Translations under genes and position numbers: made by a program | The notes under the pieces: model-generated | Databases searched by the model: none | What the model saw: only the letters and a program-made list of their open reading frames with translations | Told to the model about the DNA's origin: nothing | Part shown: one piece after another, positions 1 through 8,887 of the stretch | Numbering within the stretch: position 1 is the first letter of the stretch | How the letters are laid out: every line of letters begins with the position of its first letter | From: Clostridiales bacterium | GTDB lineage: Bacteria > Bacillota > Clostridia > Lachnospirales > Lachnospiraceae | Length of the DNA stretch: 64,000 bases | Assembly: GCA_020859985.1 (NCBI GenBank) | Contig: JAJBVD010000006.1 | Span: 62,001-126,000 of the forward strand | Reading direction: 5' to 3'

Positions 1-26
1 GGGAGGAGACAGGAAAGCTGAAGCTT

Positions 27-644
27 TTGTCCTGGAAGGACAGGCTGATCTATGTGTGGGATTATTACAAGCCGCAGATGGCGGGAATACTCGCGGTGAT
101 CTTTGTGATCTATCTTGGCGTCACCATTTATCATAATCTTCAGATCGATACCATTTTTTCTGTTTATATGGTGAACTGCGATTCCTATACTGTAGATGAT
201 GAGGCGCTGCTGGCGGATTTTACGGATTATGCCGGAGGCCTGGAAGACAACGAAGAGATTGTCATTGACACCAGTGTGTTCCTGGATGAGGACGACAGCT
301 CATATAGCTATGCTTATCAGATGAAATTTACGGCTGTGCTTACGGCGAAGATGGTGGATGTGATCCTCGCAGATCCGGATACCATGGAGGAATATGCAGC
401 TTACAGCTATTTTATTGACCTCAGGGATATCCTCACGGAGGAGCAGCTGGCGGAATGGTCTGAATTGCTTGTATATTTGGAAGATCAGGATGGTGAGAGC
501 GCCCCTTATGCCATTGATCTGACCGGCACAGCAGTTGCGGATGAGTACGGGCTGTATGATGACACGGTATATGGGGCTGTCGTGATCAACGGAGAGAACA
601 TTGAGATGGCGCCGACATTCTTTGACTGGATGTTCGGAGAGTGA
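27..644 (+). CDS. Membrane-anchored hypothetical protein, possibly cut at its 5' end
   Basis: A protein of about 205 residues with one hydrophobic segment near the N-terminus (about residues 19-35), preceded by a basic/aromatic start (SWKDRLIYVWDYYKPQ). An acidic soluble domain rich in Asp, Glu and Tyr follows and should face outside. The frame is open upstream to the window edge, so the TTG at 27 may not be the real start and the gene may begin before the window. No catalytic motif is visible. Short N-anchored proteins of this kind are common in Lachnospiraceae but I know no function. It precedes another small membrane protein by 113 bp. Confidence 0.6.
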   Translation: MSWKDRLIYVWDYYKPQMAGILAVIFVIYLGVTIYHNLQIDTIFSVYMVNCDSYTVDDEALLADFTDYAGGLEDNEEIVIDTSVFLDEDDSSYSYAYQMKFTAVLTAKMVDVILADPDTMEEYAAYSYFIDLRDILTEEQLAEWSELLVYLEDQDGESAPYAIDLTGTAVADEYGLYDDTVYGAVVINGENIEMAPTFFDWMFGE

Positions 645-757
645 GAGGAAAGCCTGAAACGGCGGGACTGACTGCAGTTTGGGAAATAATGATCAGAAGA
701 AGTCTGAAGATTTCAGATAAAATAAATGAGAAATAACAACCAAGGAGGATATGAAAA

Positions 758-1258
758 ATGGGTGATATGTACAGGGAGATATTAGTAAAGCCGGATATCT
801 CGTTTGGGAAACGTTTTCTGAAAGGATTTTTCCCGGTGATGACCGGGCTTTGCGTAGTGGTTGGCGTCATTATCTGGCCGTTTCTGATCGGTGCACTGGC
901 ATTCCTGCTGCTATCGATCTTTGTCGGTCCGAAGATGGATGTGGAGTACGAATACCTGTATGTGAACGGCGAGCTGGATATTGATGCAATCTATTCAAAA
1001 CAGAAGCGCAAGAGAGTATGCAGCTATGACATGGAGCACCTGGAAGTACTGGCGCCGGAGAAATCCCACGCATTGGATTCCTATATGAGCCGTCAGGGCG
1101 CGAAATACGATGATTATACATCAAAACACGCGCCGGAGAAGAGCTACATTCTGGTCTTTAATGAGGAAAAGGGACAGAAGATCATCGCGGTGGAGCTGGA
1201 CGATGCGATCATCGCTGATATCCGCAGAATTGCGCCGCGGAAGGTAAATTTATATTAA
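758..1258 (+). CDS. Small membrane protein, DUF6106-like
   Basis: 166 residues with a clear ribosome site (AAGGAGG at about 742) before the ATG. A hydrophobic hairpin covers about residues 26-55. It is followed by a conserved-looking cytosolic domain that opens with EYEYLYVNGELDIDAI and KRKRV and contains a Tyr/Asp-rich stretch and a final RRIAPRKV. From memory this pattern matches the DUF6106 family of Lachnospiraceae; the function is unknown. An intrinsic terminator follows at 1309-1334, so it is probably transcribed apart from guaB. Confidence 0.65.
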   Translation: MGDMYREILVKPDISFGKRFLKGFFPVMTGLCVVVGVIIWPFLIGALAFLLLSIFVGPKMDVEYEYLYVNGELDIDAIYSKQKRKRVCSYDMEHLEVLAPEKSHALDSYMSRQGAKYDDYTSKHAPEKSYILVFNEEKGQKIIAVELDDAIIADIRRIAPRKVNLY

Positions 1259-1266
1259 GAAAGAGG

Positions 1267-1295
1267 TTGACAGACCAACGGGGATTTGTTAGAGT
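1267..1295 (+). promoter_or_regulatory. Sigma-A promoter upstream of guaB
   Basis: TTGACA at 1267-1272, a 17-bp spacer and TAGAGT at 1290-1295. The start point would be near 1302, just before an intrinsic-terminator hairpin. The hairpin would therefore lie at the very 5' end of a guaB leader RNA. Alternatively this match is chance and guaB uses another promoter. Confidence 0.45.
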
Positions 1296-1307
1296 AAGGA
1301 TTTATAA

Positions 1308-2876
<1,569 letters not shown>

Positions 2877-2900
2877 TTACCTCAAAAAGAAAGGTAAGGA

Positions 2901-2918
2901 ACAGCTGCGGACAGCTGT
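2901..2918 (+). other. Small hairpin after guaB
   Basis: ACAGCTG and CAGCTGT form a 7-bp stem around a CGGA loop. There is no T tract, so it is a weak terminator candidate or a 3' stabilising hairpin. Confidence 0.35.
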
Positions 2919-3070
2919 GTGCGGCAGAAAATAAAAAAGTGGCAGCGGTCAGGACGGATCCGGTGATGGACATCAGGATAAGTATCGGGACTGGCACAGA
3001 CACTTAAGATAAGGACATCGGATCCGAACGTACCTGAGATCCGGTGTGCACCGGAACGGAGCAGGTCATA

Positions 3071-3856
3071 ATGAGCAAAAGAACAGAAAATGGGGGAGAG
3101 CAAAAGAAAAACAGGCATGTGCTGGTCTGGATTGTGACAGTCATTTTGACGGCAGCAGCGATTGCGCTTCTCCTCTATTTACTTCCCAAAGATGACATGG
3201 ATATCGATGCTCTTCTGAATGAGACTCTGACGATTGAGACGGAGCCTCCTCACACAGAATCGGAGACGGAGGAAACAGAAGAGACAGAGCATGTGATGGT
3301 AGTGCCGGATCCGGGGATTGATGAGCAGCTTCTTACCATTAATGACTGGTCCCGGCCTGGCGAGGCGTGCGACACGATCACAAACATTGTCATTCACTAT
3401 CTGGCGAATCCCGGTACGACCGCGCAGCAGAATCATGATTATTTTGAAAGCCTTAAGGATAACGATGAGCTGATCGCGAGCGGGCAGATCACAGAGGATG
3501 AAGCGGTCTCTATGAGCGCGAATTTTGTGATCGGGATCGAAGGTGAGATCATTGAGTGCGTGCCGCCTGGGGAGATTGCTTATGCTTCTAACAGTGCAAA
3601 TCATTACTCGGTGTCGATTGAGAACTGTCATGTAGATTCGAGCGGGCAGTTTACGGAGGAGACCTATGAGTCTCTGGCGAAGCTGACCGCATATCTGGTT
3701 GATATGTATGATCTGGATCGTGACAGCATTATCCGTCATTATGACGTGACTGGGAAGATGTGTCCGCTCTACTATGTCGAGAATGAGGATAAGTGGGAAG
3801 CGTTCAAGGATGAAGTGATGGCGTACATAGAGGAGTGCCGTGCGGCGGCCGAATGA
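3071..3856 (+). CDS. N-acetylmuramoyl-L-alanine amidase (Amidase_2 family), membrane-anchored
   Basis: About 261 residues from the ATG at 3071; an upstream in-frame ATG at 3044 gives nine extra unremarkable residues. A basic N-terminus and one transmembrane helix (WIVTVILTAAAIALLLYLL) are followed by a Glu/Thr-rich linker. A zinc amidase domain then cleaves the bond between MurNAc and L-Ala in peptidoglycan. Likely zinc ligands are His109 (VIHYL), His223 (IRHYDVTGK) and Cys231 (MCP). The topology puts the enzyme on the outer face of the membrane, so a role in wall turnover or sporulation is plausible; this is inferred. Confidence 0.88.
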   Translation: MSKRTENGGEQKKNRHVLVWIVTVILTAAAIALLLYLLPKDDMDIDALLNETLTIETEPPHTESETEETEETEHVMVVPDPGIDEQLLTINDWSRPGEACDTITNIVIHYLANPGTTAQQNHDYFESLKDNDELIASGQITEDEAVSMSANFVIGIEGEIIECVPPGEIAYASNSANHYSVSIENCHVDSSGQFTEETYESLAKLTAYLVDMYDLDRDSIIRHYDVTGKMCPLYYVENEDKWEAFKDEVMAYIEECRAAAE

Positions 3857-3866
3857 TGATGCACAC

Positions 3867-3908
3867 TGACGCATGCGGAATGACAGCGGTCGCCGCTGCC
3901 TTGCGTCA
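3867..3908 (+). other. Nested hairpin after the amidase gene
   Basis: An outer stem TGACGCA/TGCGTCA encloses an inner stem CAGCGG/CCGCTG (3884-3898). A second stem of about ten pairs, AGTAAAACGAC/GTCGTTTACT with one bulge, follows at about 3916-3940. The lack of a proper T tract leaves its role as a terminator open. Confidence 0.4.
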
Positions 3909-3966
3909 GGCGCAAAGTAAAACGACTTACGTCGTTTACTATAATAAATTTTGTGAACGGTAGAGT

Positions 3967-5553
3967 ATGATAAAAGAATTATATGAACAGATTTGCGCGG
4001 ACAATGAGGTGAGAACGAACCTCATTCGCCTGCGCGACGAATTAAAAAACGAGGAGAACCGGCGGGAATTCGCTTATCTGCTCGGCGGCGATTTTTCCGA
4101 TCTTACCGCACTTTTAAAAGACGAGGATCCCAAGGTGCGCAAAAACGCGGCGCTGATTCTTGGAAAATTGGAATCGGAGGATCTGCTTCCGGTTCTTTTT
4201 GATGCATACAAAAAAGAAAAGACACTTTATATCCGCGCGGATTACCTGAAGGCACTCTCAGAACTGGATTATCGGCCCTTAAGTGAGTCGTTGGAAGAGC
4301 AGCTGTTCGTTTTGCGGGAGAACGGCGAATGGACGCCGGAGGAGTGGAAGCATGTCTCGGAGGAGATCCGGATCCTTCAGACCATGGTGCTGCGGTGTAA
4401 GGGTATACGCCATCATCGCTTTGCCGGAGGAAAAGAAAAGGAGGATGTGATCCTTCTCACGAACCGTCGTCAGAGAGAGGCGACTGCAGAGCAAATACAA
4501 AAAGGGAAGATTACAATGCTTGCGGGAGGCCTCCGCGTGGAAGGCGCTTCCTTAAAAGAGGTTCGTCCTATCCGCACGTACAGCGAGCTGCTGTTTCCGC
4601 TGAAAACGAGCGCGGAGCTTCCGGCGAAACAGCCGGTTCTGTGCGGAGAAACGCTTGCCGCGCCGGTGCTTGCGCTTGCCGATCGTCTCTATAATGGAGC
4701 CGGAGCGTTCCTTTACCGAATCGATGTACGGGGCGGAGGGGCTGGCACAGCTGTCGCTCATGGAAGCCCGGCATCGACAAACGGCGGCGCCGCTTCAGAT
4801 GTTACAGGGACTGACTGGTTCTGTGTTGGCGAATACAGAGAAAAGAAAGGCTCCTATATCCGGAAGCTTTCCGCTGCTCTGGAACGTGTTTCCGGCGCAA
4901 GGCTTGTCAATACAGTGACAGACTATGAAATAGAACTCCGACTTGTCCTGAAAAAAGATGGAACCTTTACAGCGATGTTGAAGCCATCCGCTTCCTTTGA
5001 TGAACGCTTTTTATATAGGAAAGAAGTCGTTGCTTCTTCCATCGCTCCGGTCAATGCGGCGCTGACAGCGCGCCTTACGCTTCCGTGGCTGAAAGAGGGA
5101 GCACAGGTGCTTGATCCGTTCTGCGGCGTTGGCACGATGCTGATTGAGCGCGATCGTGCTGTAAAAGCTGGGACGATGTACGGACTTGATATTTTTGGCG
5201 AAGCGATTGAGAAAGCACGCAGGAATACCCGCCGTGCGGACTGTATTGTGAACTACATTAACCGGGATTTCTTTACATTCCGTCATGAATATCTGTTTGA
5301 CGAGGTTATTACCAATATGCCTGTGTCGGCCGGAGATGGCTCAAAACAGGCGCTGCGTCAGCTGTATCATGACTTCTTCGCTTACATTGGAAGCCTTCTG
5401 AAAGAGGAGGCGGTTCTGATCCTTTACACGGCGGCGCCCAATTATGTGGTGGAGTCTGTGCGGAAAGCATCTGGTTTCCATGTAGAAAAAAGCTTTCTTC
5501 TGAATGAAAAGAATCAGACGACAGTATTTGTGGTTTTTTGGAAGCGCCCATAG
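3967..5553 (+). CDS. HEAT-repeat protein fused to a putative RNA/DNA methylase (UPF0020-like)
   Basis: 528 residues. The first 140 or so residues are helical with a HEAT-like repeat (DLTALLKDEDPKVRKNAALILGKL). The C-terminal part is a Rossmann methyltransferase with SAM motif I DPFCGVGT (Asp383) and a catalytic motif NMPV (Asn450-Val453) where most relatives have NPPY/F. A middle region with a Gly/Ala/Ser-rich insertion (about residues 250-280) links them. The family methylates guanine N2 in rRNA or tRNA, but the substrate here is not shown by the sequence, and no clear THUMP domain is visible. It stands alone before the tRNA-Gly gene. Confidence 0.75.
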   Translation: MIKELYEQICADNEVRTNLIRLRDELKNEENRREFAYLLGGDFSDLTALLKDEDPKVRKNAALILGKLESEDLLPVLFDAYKKEKTLYIRADYLKALSELDYRPLSESLEEQLFVLRENGEWTPEEWKHVSEEIRILQTMVLRCKGIRHHRFAGGKEKEDVILLTNRRQREATAEQIQKGKITMLAGGLRVEGASLKEVRPIRTYSELLFPLKTSAELPAKQPVLCGETLAAPVLALADRLYNGAGAFLYRIDVRGGGAGTAVAHGSPASTNGGAASDVTGTDWFCVGEYREKKGSYIRKLSAALERVSGARLVNTVTDYEIELRLVLKKDGTFTAMLKPSASFDERFLYRKEVVASSIAPVNAALTARLTLPWLKEGAQVLDPFCGVGTMLIERDRAVKAGTMYGLDIFGEAIEKARRNTRRADCIVNYINRDFFTFRHEYLFDEVITNMPVSAGDGSKQALRQLYHDFFAYIGSLLKEEAVLILYTAAPNYVVESVRKASGFHVEKSFLLNEKNQTTVFVVFWKRP

Positions 5554-5578
5554 AACCAAAAATTTTTAAAAAAAGTGA

Positions 5579-5607
5579 TTGACAGAAATGAGAAGTTGTA
5601 GTATAGT
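5579..5607 (+). promoter_or_regulatory. Strong sigma-A promoter for tRNA-Gly
   Basis: Consensus TTGACA at 5579-5584, a 17-bp spacer and TATAGT at 5602-5607. The tRNA begins about 56 bp downstream of the expected start. Confidence 0.85.
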
Positions 5608-5669
5608 ACTGATTGTCGCTGATGTGAGACAGAACAGCGATGAAGGAAATCTCTTCTACAACTTCATAT

Positions 5670-5741
5670 GCGCGAGTGGCTCAGTGGTGGAGCACTGCCT
5701 TGCCAAGGCAGGGGTCGCGGGTTCGAATCCCGTCTCGCGCT
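5670..5741 (+). tRNA. tRNA-Gly (anticodon GCC)
   Basis: A 72-nt cloverleaf: acceptor stem GCGCGAG/CTCGCGC (5670-5676 with 5734-5740), discriminator T5741, anticodon stem CTGCC/GGCAG and loop TTGCCAA giving anticodon GCC at 5702-5704, and a T-loop GTTCGAATC. No CCA is encoded. Confidence 0.97.
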
Positions 5742-5748
5742 CTTGAGA

Positions 5749-5780
5749 AAACGAATCAGATAAGTCTGGTTCGTTTTTTT
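5749..5780 (+). terminator. Intrinsic terminator of tRNA-Gly
   Basis: AAACGAATCAGA (5749-5760) pairs with TCTGGTTCGTTT (5765-5776), giving 12 pairs including one G-T, followed by a run of T. Confidence 0.92.
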
Positions 5781-5892
5781 GATGCACAGGGACGCACATG
5801 GATATTTTCCAGCTGACGCTGGATGCGCCCCGCGCGGCGAGTAGGGAACAAGTCTCCCTACTCGATTGCACAGGGTCGGGCAAGGTATTTTG
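5781..5892. other. Hairpin-rich spacer between the two tRNA genes
   Basis: Two perfect small inverted repeats are visible: CCAGC/GCTGG at 5809-5822, and the 10-bp stem CGAGTAGGGA/TCCCTACTCG at 5838-5864. A GC-rich stretch lies between them. No ORF is convincing. Confidence 0.5.
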
Positions 5893-5927
5893 AAAAAAAA
5901 GAAGCTGCTTTTCAGCAACTTCTCTTT
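5893..5927 (-). terminator. Intrinsic terminator of tRNA-Trp
   Basis: Read on the - strand, AGAAGTTGCT pairs with AGCAGCTTCT and runs into eight T. It lies immediately downstream of the tRNA-Trp gene. Confidence 0.88.
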
Positions 5928-5932
5928 TAAAG

Positions 5933-6003
5933 CAGGGGTTGAGAGAATCGAACTCCCACTAAGAGTTTTGGAGACTCCTGTCATACCACTTGACCAAACC
6001 CCT
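5933..6003 (-). tRNA. tRNA-Trp (anticodon CCA)
   Basis: Read on the - strand: acceptor AGGGGTT/AACCCCT, discriminator G, anticodon stem GGAGT/ACTCT with loop CTCCAAA giving anticodon CCA, T-stem GGGAG/CTCTC with loop TTCGATT. 71 nt, CCA tail not encoded. The AGGGG start and G discriminator fit bacterial tRNA-Trp. Confidence 0.95.
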
Positions 6004-6026
6004 ATGTATGATTGACTCACCAAATT

Positions 6027-6055
6027 TTTATACCACAGAATTGTGTGCGTGTCAA
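6027..6055 (-). promoter_or_regulatory. Strong sigma-A promoter for tRNA-Trp
   Basis: Read on the - strand, consensus TTGACA (6050-6055), a 17-bp spacer and TATAAA (6027-6032). The tRNA 5' end is about 24 bp further on. Confidence 0.9.
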
Positions 6056-6227
6056 TAAAATTTTCGGATTTTCATGAAATTTGAAAATCGAGAAACAATA
6101 TATGGGAATTACCTAACTTAACGAAACAATGTGACTGTCTTACGAAACTCTCCAGAATTCTAAATAGTAAAATTGCATAAAAAAATTGGATAAATTTTGT
6201 CTATATGGCCGAAATCACCAACAGACG

Positions 6228-6261
6228 GCACAAATAAATAATAAAACGCACAAATGAATAA
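6228..6261 (+). promoter_or_regulatory. Direct repeats abutting the -35 box (candidate activator site)
   Basis: GCACAAATAAATAA (6228-6241) and GCACAAATGAATAA (6248-6261) differ at one base and start 20 bp apart, about two helical turns. The second copy ends at the -35 hexamer. This is the usual layout for a response regulator or AraC-type activator binding as a tandem dimer. The regulator is not in this window as far as I can see. Confidence 0.6.
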
Positions 6262-6289
6262 CGACAGGAAGTTAAATTTCAACTATACT
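6261..6289 (+). promoter_or_regulatory. Promoter of the mannan-utilisation locus
   Basis: A weak -35 ACGACA (6261-6266), a 17-bp spacer and a good -10 TATACT (6284-6289). The start point would be near 6296, giving a leader of about 175 nt before the GH26 gene. Confidence 0.6.
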
Positions 6290-6298
6290 GTAAACTAA

Positions 6299-6311
6299 TT
6301 AAGTTACTTAA
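6299..6311 (+). promoter_or_regulatory. 13-bp palindrome at the predicted transcription start
   Basis: TTAAGT-T-ACTTAA, perfect around a central base. It sits at about +3 to +15 of the predicted start, where a repressor would block transcription. The LacI-type protein at 24239 is one candidate, although LacI operators usually have a central CG, so this link is speculative. Confidence 0.45.
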
Positions 6312-6351
6312 CGAGTGGAAATGCCCCCTCGCGAAAGCTCGGCGGCAGATC

Positions 6352-6391
6352 GCGTTGCCGATGCAGAAAACGCTATGCGTTTCGGCAACGC
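6352..6391 (+). other. Stable hairpin in the GH26 leader
   Basis: A perfect 10-bp stem GCGTTGCCGA/TCGGCAACGC (6352-6361 with 6382-6391) encloses an inner stem AACGC-TAT-GCGTT (6369-6381). No T tract follows. It could protect the mRNA 5' end or act in attenuation. Confidence 0.6.
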
Positions 6392-6470
6392 TCGGGTATG
6401 AAAGAGAAAGAAGGCAGCGCTGCGGCGGTATTGGAGCTGCAGTGTTGTTATCGGCACATTTGGGAGCGCT

Positions 6471-7943
6471 ATGAAGAGAATGCTTATATTTGGGATCGCG
6501 GGAATCCTCGCGACACTTTTGTTATCCGTGCCTGTGTTGGCGGCAGCTCAGGTCTACGAGGCGGAGGACGCTGTACTTTCAGGCAATCTTTATGTGGAGG
6601 ATTCCGATTCTGCCGCAGACGGATCGGAACATTCCGGAAGCTGTGTGACCGGCTTTTCGGAAGAAGGGGACTCCTGTACGTTTACAGTCACGGTAGCGGA
6701 AGACGGCTTCTATGACCTGAACTTTGTCAGTGCGAGCATGGGAGGCTATAAAGAGAATTATGTGATCGTGGACGGGGAGACTCTCGGCACAGTCACCATT
6801 GAGGAGGAATCCTTCTCGGATTCCGTCCTGCAGCGGGCGTACCTCACGGCGGGGACGCACGAAATCACCTATTCAGAATACTGGGGCTGGGTGTATCTGG
6901 ACCGGCTGGAGATCAGCGCATCGGCAGCCCTTGACACTTCTATTTATGATGTGTCCGCAACACTTGTGAATGAGAACGCGACGGACAACGCAAAGCGTCT
7001 CATGAGCTATCTGGCGGACAATTACGGCAGTTCGATTCTTTCCGGACAGTACTCGGAGGACGGGCAGTACGGAAAGGAATTCACGGTAGTCTATCGGGAG
7101 ACCGGAAAATACCCGGCCGTCCTGGGTCTTGATTTCATTGAATATTCCCCTTCACGGGCGGAGAACGGAAGCACTTCCAACGCGACAGATTACGCGATCC
7201 AGTTCTGGGAGAACGGCGGTATCGTTACCTTCTGCTGGCACTGGAACGCACCATCGAAGTATCTGACTGGTGAATGGTACAACGGCTTTTACGTGGAAGG
7301 CACGAATATTGATCTCGCGGCGATTATGAACGGCGAGGATGAAGAAGGGTATCAGCTGCTGTTGGAGGATATCGCGGCGATTGCCGAACAGCTTCAGATC
7401 CTGCAGGACGCGGGCGTGCCGGTGCTGTGGAGACCGCTGCATGAGGCGAGCGGAGGCTGGTTCTGGTGGGGCGCTTCGGGCGCAGAGGCTTATAAGCAGC
7501 TCTACATCCTTCTCTATGATCAGCTGACGAATGTCTATGGCCTTAATAATCTGATCTGGCTGTGGAACGGACAGGACGCTGACTGGTATCCGGGAGATGA
7601 ATATGTGGATATCATCGGCGAGGACATTTACCCGGGCGAGCATGTATATACCTCGCAGGTCGATACGTATCTGCAGGCGGTGAATTATACAAGCCCTGCA
7701 AAGATGGTGGTACTTTCTGAGAACGGCTGCGTCTTTGACCCGGATCTGGCTGTGCGCGACGGCGCCATGTGGGGCTTCTGGTGTACCTGGGGCGGAGAAT
7801 TTGTCGCGAAGAGCATGGCTATTTACGCATACAATGACACGTATACGGAGAGCGAGATGCTGGTGAAAGCGTATGAGAGCGATGTGGTGATCACGCTGGA
7901 TGAGCTGCCGGATCTGACGACATACCCTATTCGTAATGAATAG
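6471..7943 (+). CDS. Secreted GH26 beta-mannanase with N-terminal CBM35
   Basis: 490 residues. A signal peptide (MKRMLIFGIAGILATLLLSVPVLAAA) is followed by a CBM35-like beta-sandwich at about 27-150 (YEAEDAVLSG at its start, GDSCTFTVTV, WGWVYLDRLEIS). The GH26 barrel spans about 165-475. The acid/base is Glu325 in WRPLHEAS and the nucleophile is Glu417 in VVLSENG. GH26 retaining enzymes cut beta-1,4-mannan internally. No cell-wall anchor is visible at the C-terminus. It is the first gene of the locus and so likely its defining enzyme. Some GH26 members act on other beta-glycans, so mannan is the best but not the only candidate substrate. Confidence 0.92.
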   Translation: MKRMLIFGIAGILATLLLSVPVLAAAQVYEAEDAVLSGNLYVEDSDSAADGSEHSGSCVTGFSEEGDSCTFTVTVAEDGFYDLNFVSASMGGYKENYVIVDGETLGTVTIEEESFSDSVLQRAYLTAGTHEITYSEYWGWVYLDRLEISASAALDTSIYDVSATLVNENATDNAKRLMSYLADNYGSSILSGQYSEDGQYGKEFTVVYRETGKYPAVLGLDFIEYSPSRAENGSTSNATDYAIQFWENGGIVTFCWHWNAPSKYLTGEWYNGFYVEGTNIDLAAIMNGEDEEGYQLLLEDIAAIAEQLQILQDAGVPVLWRPLHEASGGWFWWGASGAEAYKQLYILLYDQLTNVYGLNNLIWLWNGQDADWYPGDEYVDIIGEDIYPGEHVYTSQVDTYLQAVNYTSPAKMVVLSENGCVFDPDLAVRDGAMWGFWCTWGGEFVAKSMAIYAYNDTYTESEMLVKAYESDVVITLDELPDLTTYPIRNE

Positions 7944-8066
7944 CCGCAATACTCATGAACTATTGCAATGATTGTTTGCACGTTCTGGAATGTCTGCAGT
8001 TGCAATCGGCACAGACTGCTGGTTGCAGAGAGGACGGAAAGGGCGTAAGGAAAGCGGGTATGAGAT

Positions 8067-8858
8067 ATGCGAAAATGGTGGAATGAACTGTTTTCCCAGG
8101 ACGGAAAGGTGATGAACTTCCTTTACCGGACGGGGGAACTGATTCTTCTCAATATTGTTTTTCTGATCACCTGTATTCCGGTCATTACCATCGGCTCCGC
8201 GCTCACGTCGTTTTATTACGCGACGATCAAGAGCATCCGCAGGGAGCGGGGCGCACCACTGAAAGAGTATTTTGGCTCCATGAAGCGGACGATGAAAAAA
8301 GGAATCCTGCTGGTGCTGGAACTGGCGGTGTGGTTTGGTCTTCTCTATATAGGAAGAAGATATTCGCAGGTGAATGAGCGGTCACATATGGTGATCATTT
8401 ACAATGTGCTGATGCTTTTAAGCGCCGCAGTGGCAGTGTATGTATTTCCGGTACTGTCCCGGTTTGAGATGAAGCTTACAAACTGCTGGAAGCTGGCATT
8501 CCTGATGTGCATCCGCTTTTTCCCGTATACGATCGTGATCATGGCGGGAACGGCAGGAATTGCCTGGCTGCAGTTTTATGTCCTGCCCATGCCGTGCATT
8601 TTGTTTGTGCCGGGACTCTGGTGTCTGGTGATCACCTTTATGATGGAACAGGCGCTGCTCACCTATATGCCGAAGCCGGAAGAAGGGCAGGAGGATGCCT
8701 GGTACTACGATACCGGGAAATCGGAAAAAGACGATGCAAAGACAGATAATACGAAGAAAAAGGAAAAAGGTTCGCGTATGAAAAAAGGATTGTATTCCGC
8801 CGGAGGGCAGTCCGGACAGAGGGATGGACCAGAGAGAAAAAGGAAGCATGGGACTTGA
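8067..8858 (+). CDS. YesL-family (DUF624) membrane protein
   Basis: 263 residues with about five hydrophobic segments. It starts with the typical WWNELFSQDGKVMNFLYRTGELILLN and has the IPVITIGSALTSFYYATIK motif of the family. A charged, low-complexity tail of about 50 residues (KKKEKG) extends beyond the usual core. YesL proteins are regularly encoded next to carbohydrate ABC importers, as in the yes rhamnogalacturonan cluster of Bacillus subtilis, and their exact role is not known. The next gene starts 29 bp after its stop. Confidence 0.85.
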   Translation: MRKWWNELFSQDGKVMNFLYRTGELILLNIVFLITCIPVITIGSALTSFYYATIKSIRRERGAPLKEYFGSMKRTMKKGILLVLELAVWFGLLYIGRRYSQVNERSHMVIIYNVLMLLSAAVAVYVFPVLSRFEMKLTNCWKLAFLMCIRFFPYTIVIMAGTAGIAWLQFYVLPMPCILFVPGLWCLVITFMMEQALLTYMPKPEEGQEDAWYYDTGKSEKDDAKTDNTKKKEKGSRMKKGLYSAGGQSGQRDGPERKRKHGT

Positions 8859-8887
8859 GAATATTTTGGAGAAAGGAAAAGTGAGAG

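Larger units (their letters stand above)
6056..6470 (+). other. Intergenic control region of the mannan-utilisation locus
   Basis: 415 bp without a credible gene. The first half is AT-rich. From 6228 it holds a pair of direct repeats, a promoter, a palindrome at the start point and a leader with a strong hairpin, each listed separately. The 105-residue reading frame at 6398-6715 overlaps the GH26 gene in another frame and is rejected. Confidence 0.7.

Noticed and set aside
6398-6715. 105-residue + strand frame overlapping the start of the GH26 gene
   Set aside because: It overlaps the signal peptide and CBM35 coding region in another frame and encodes a Cys/Arg/Gly-rich random sequence.
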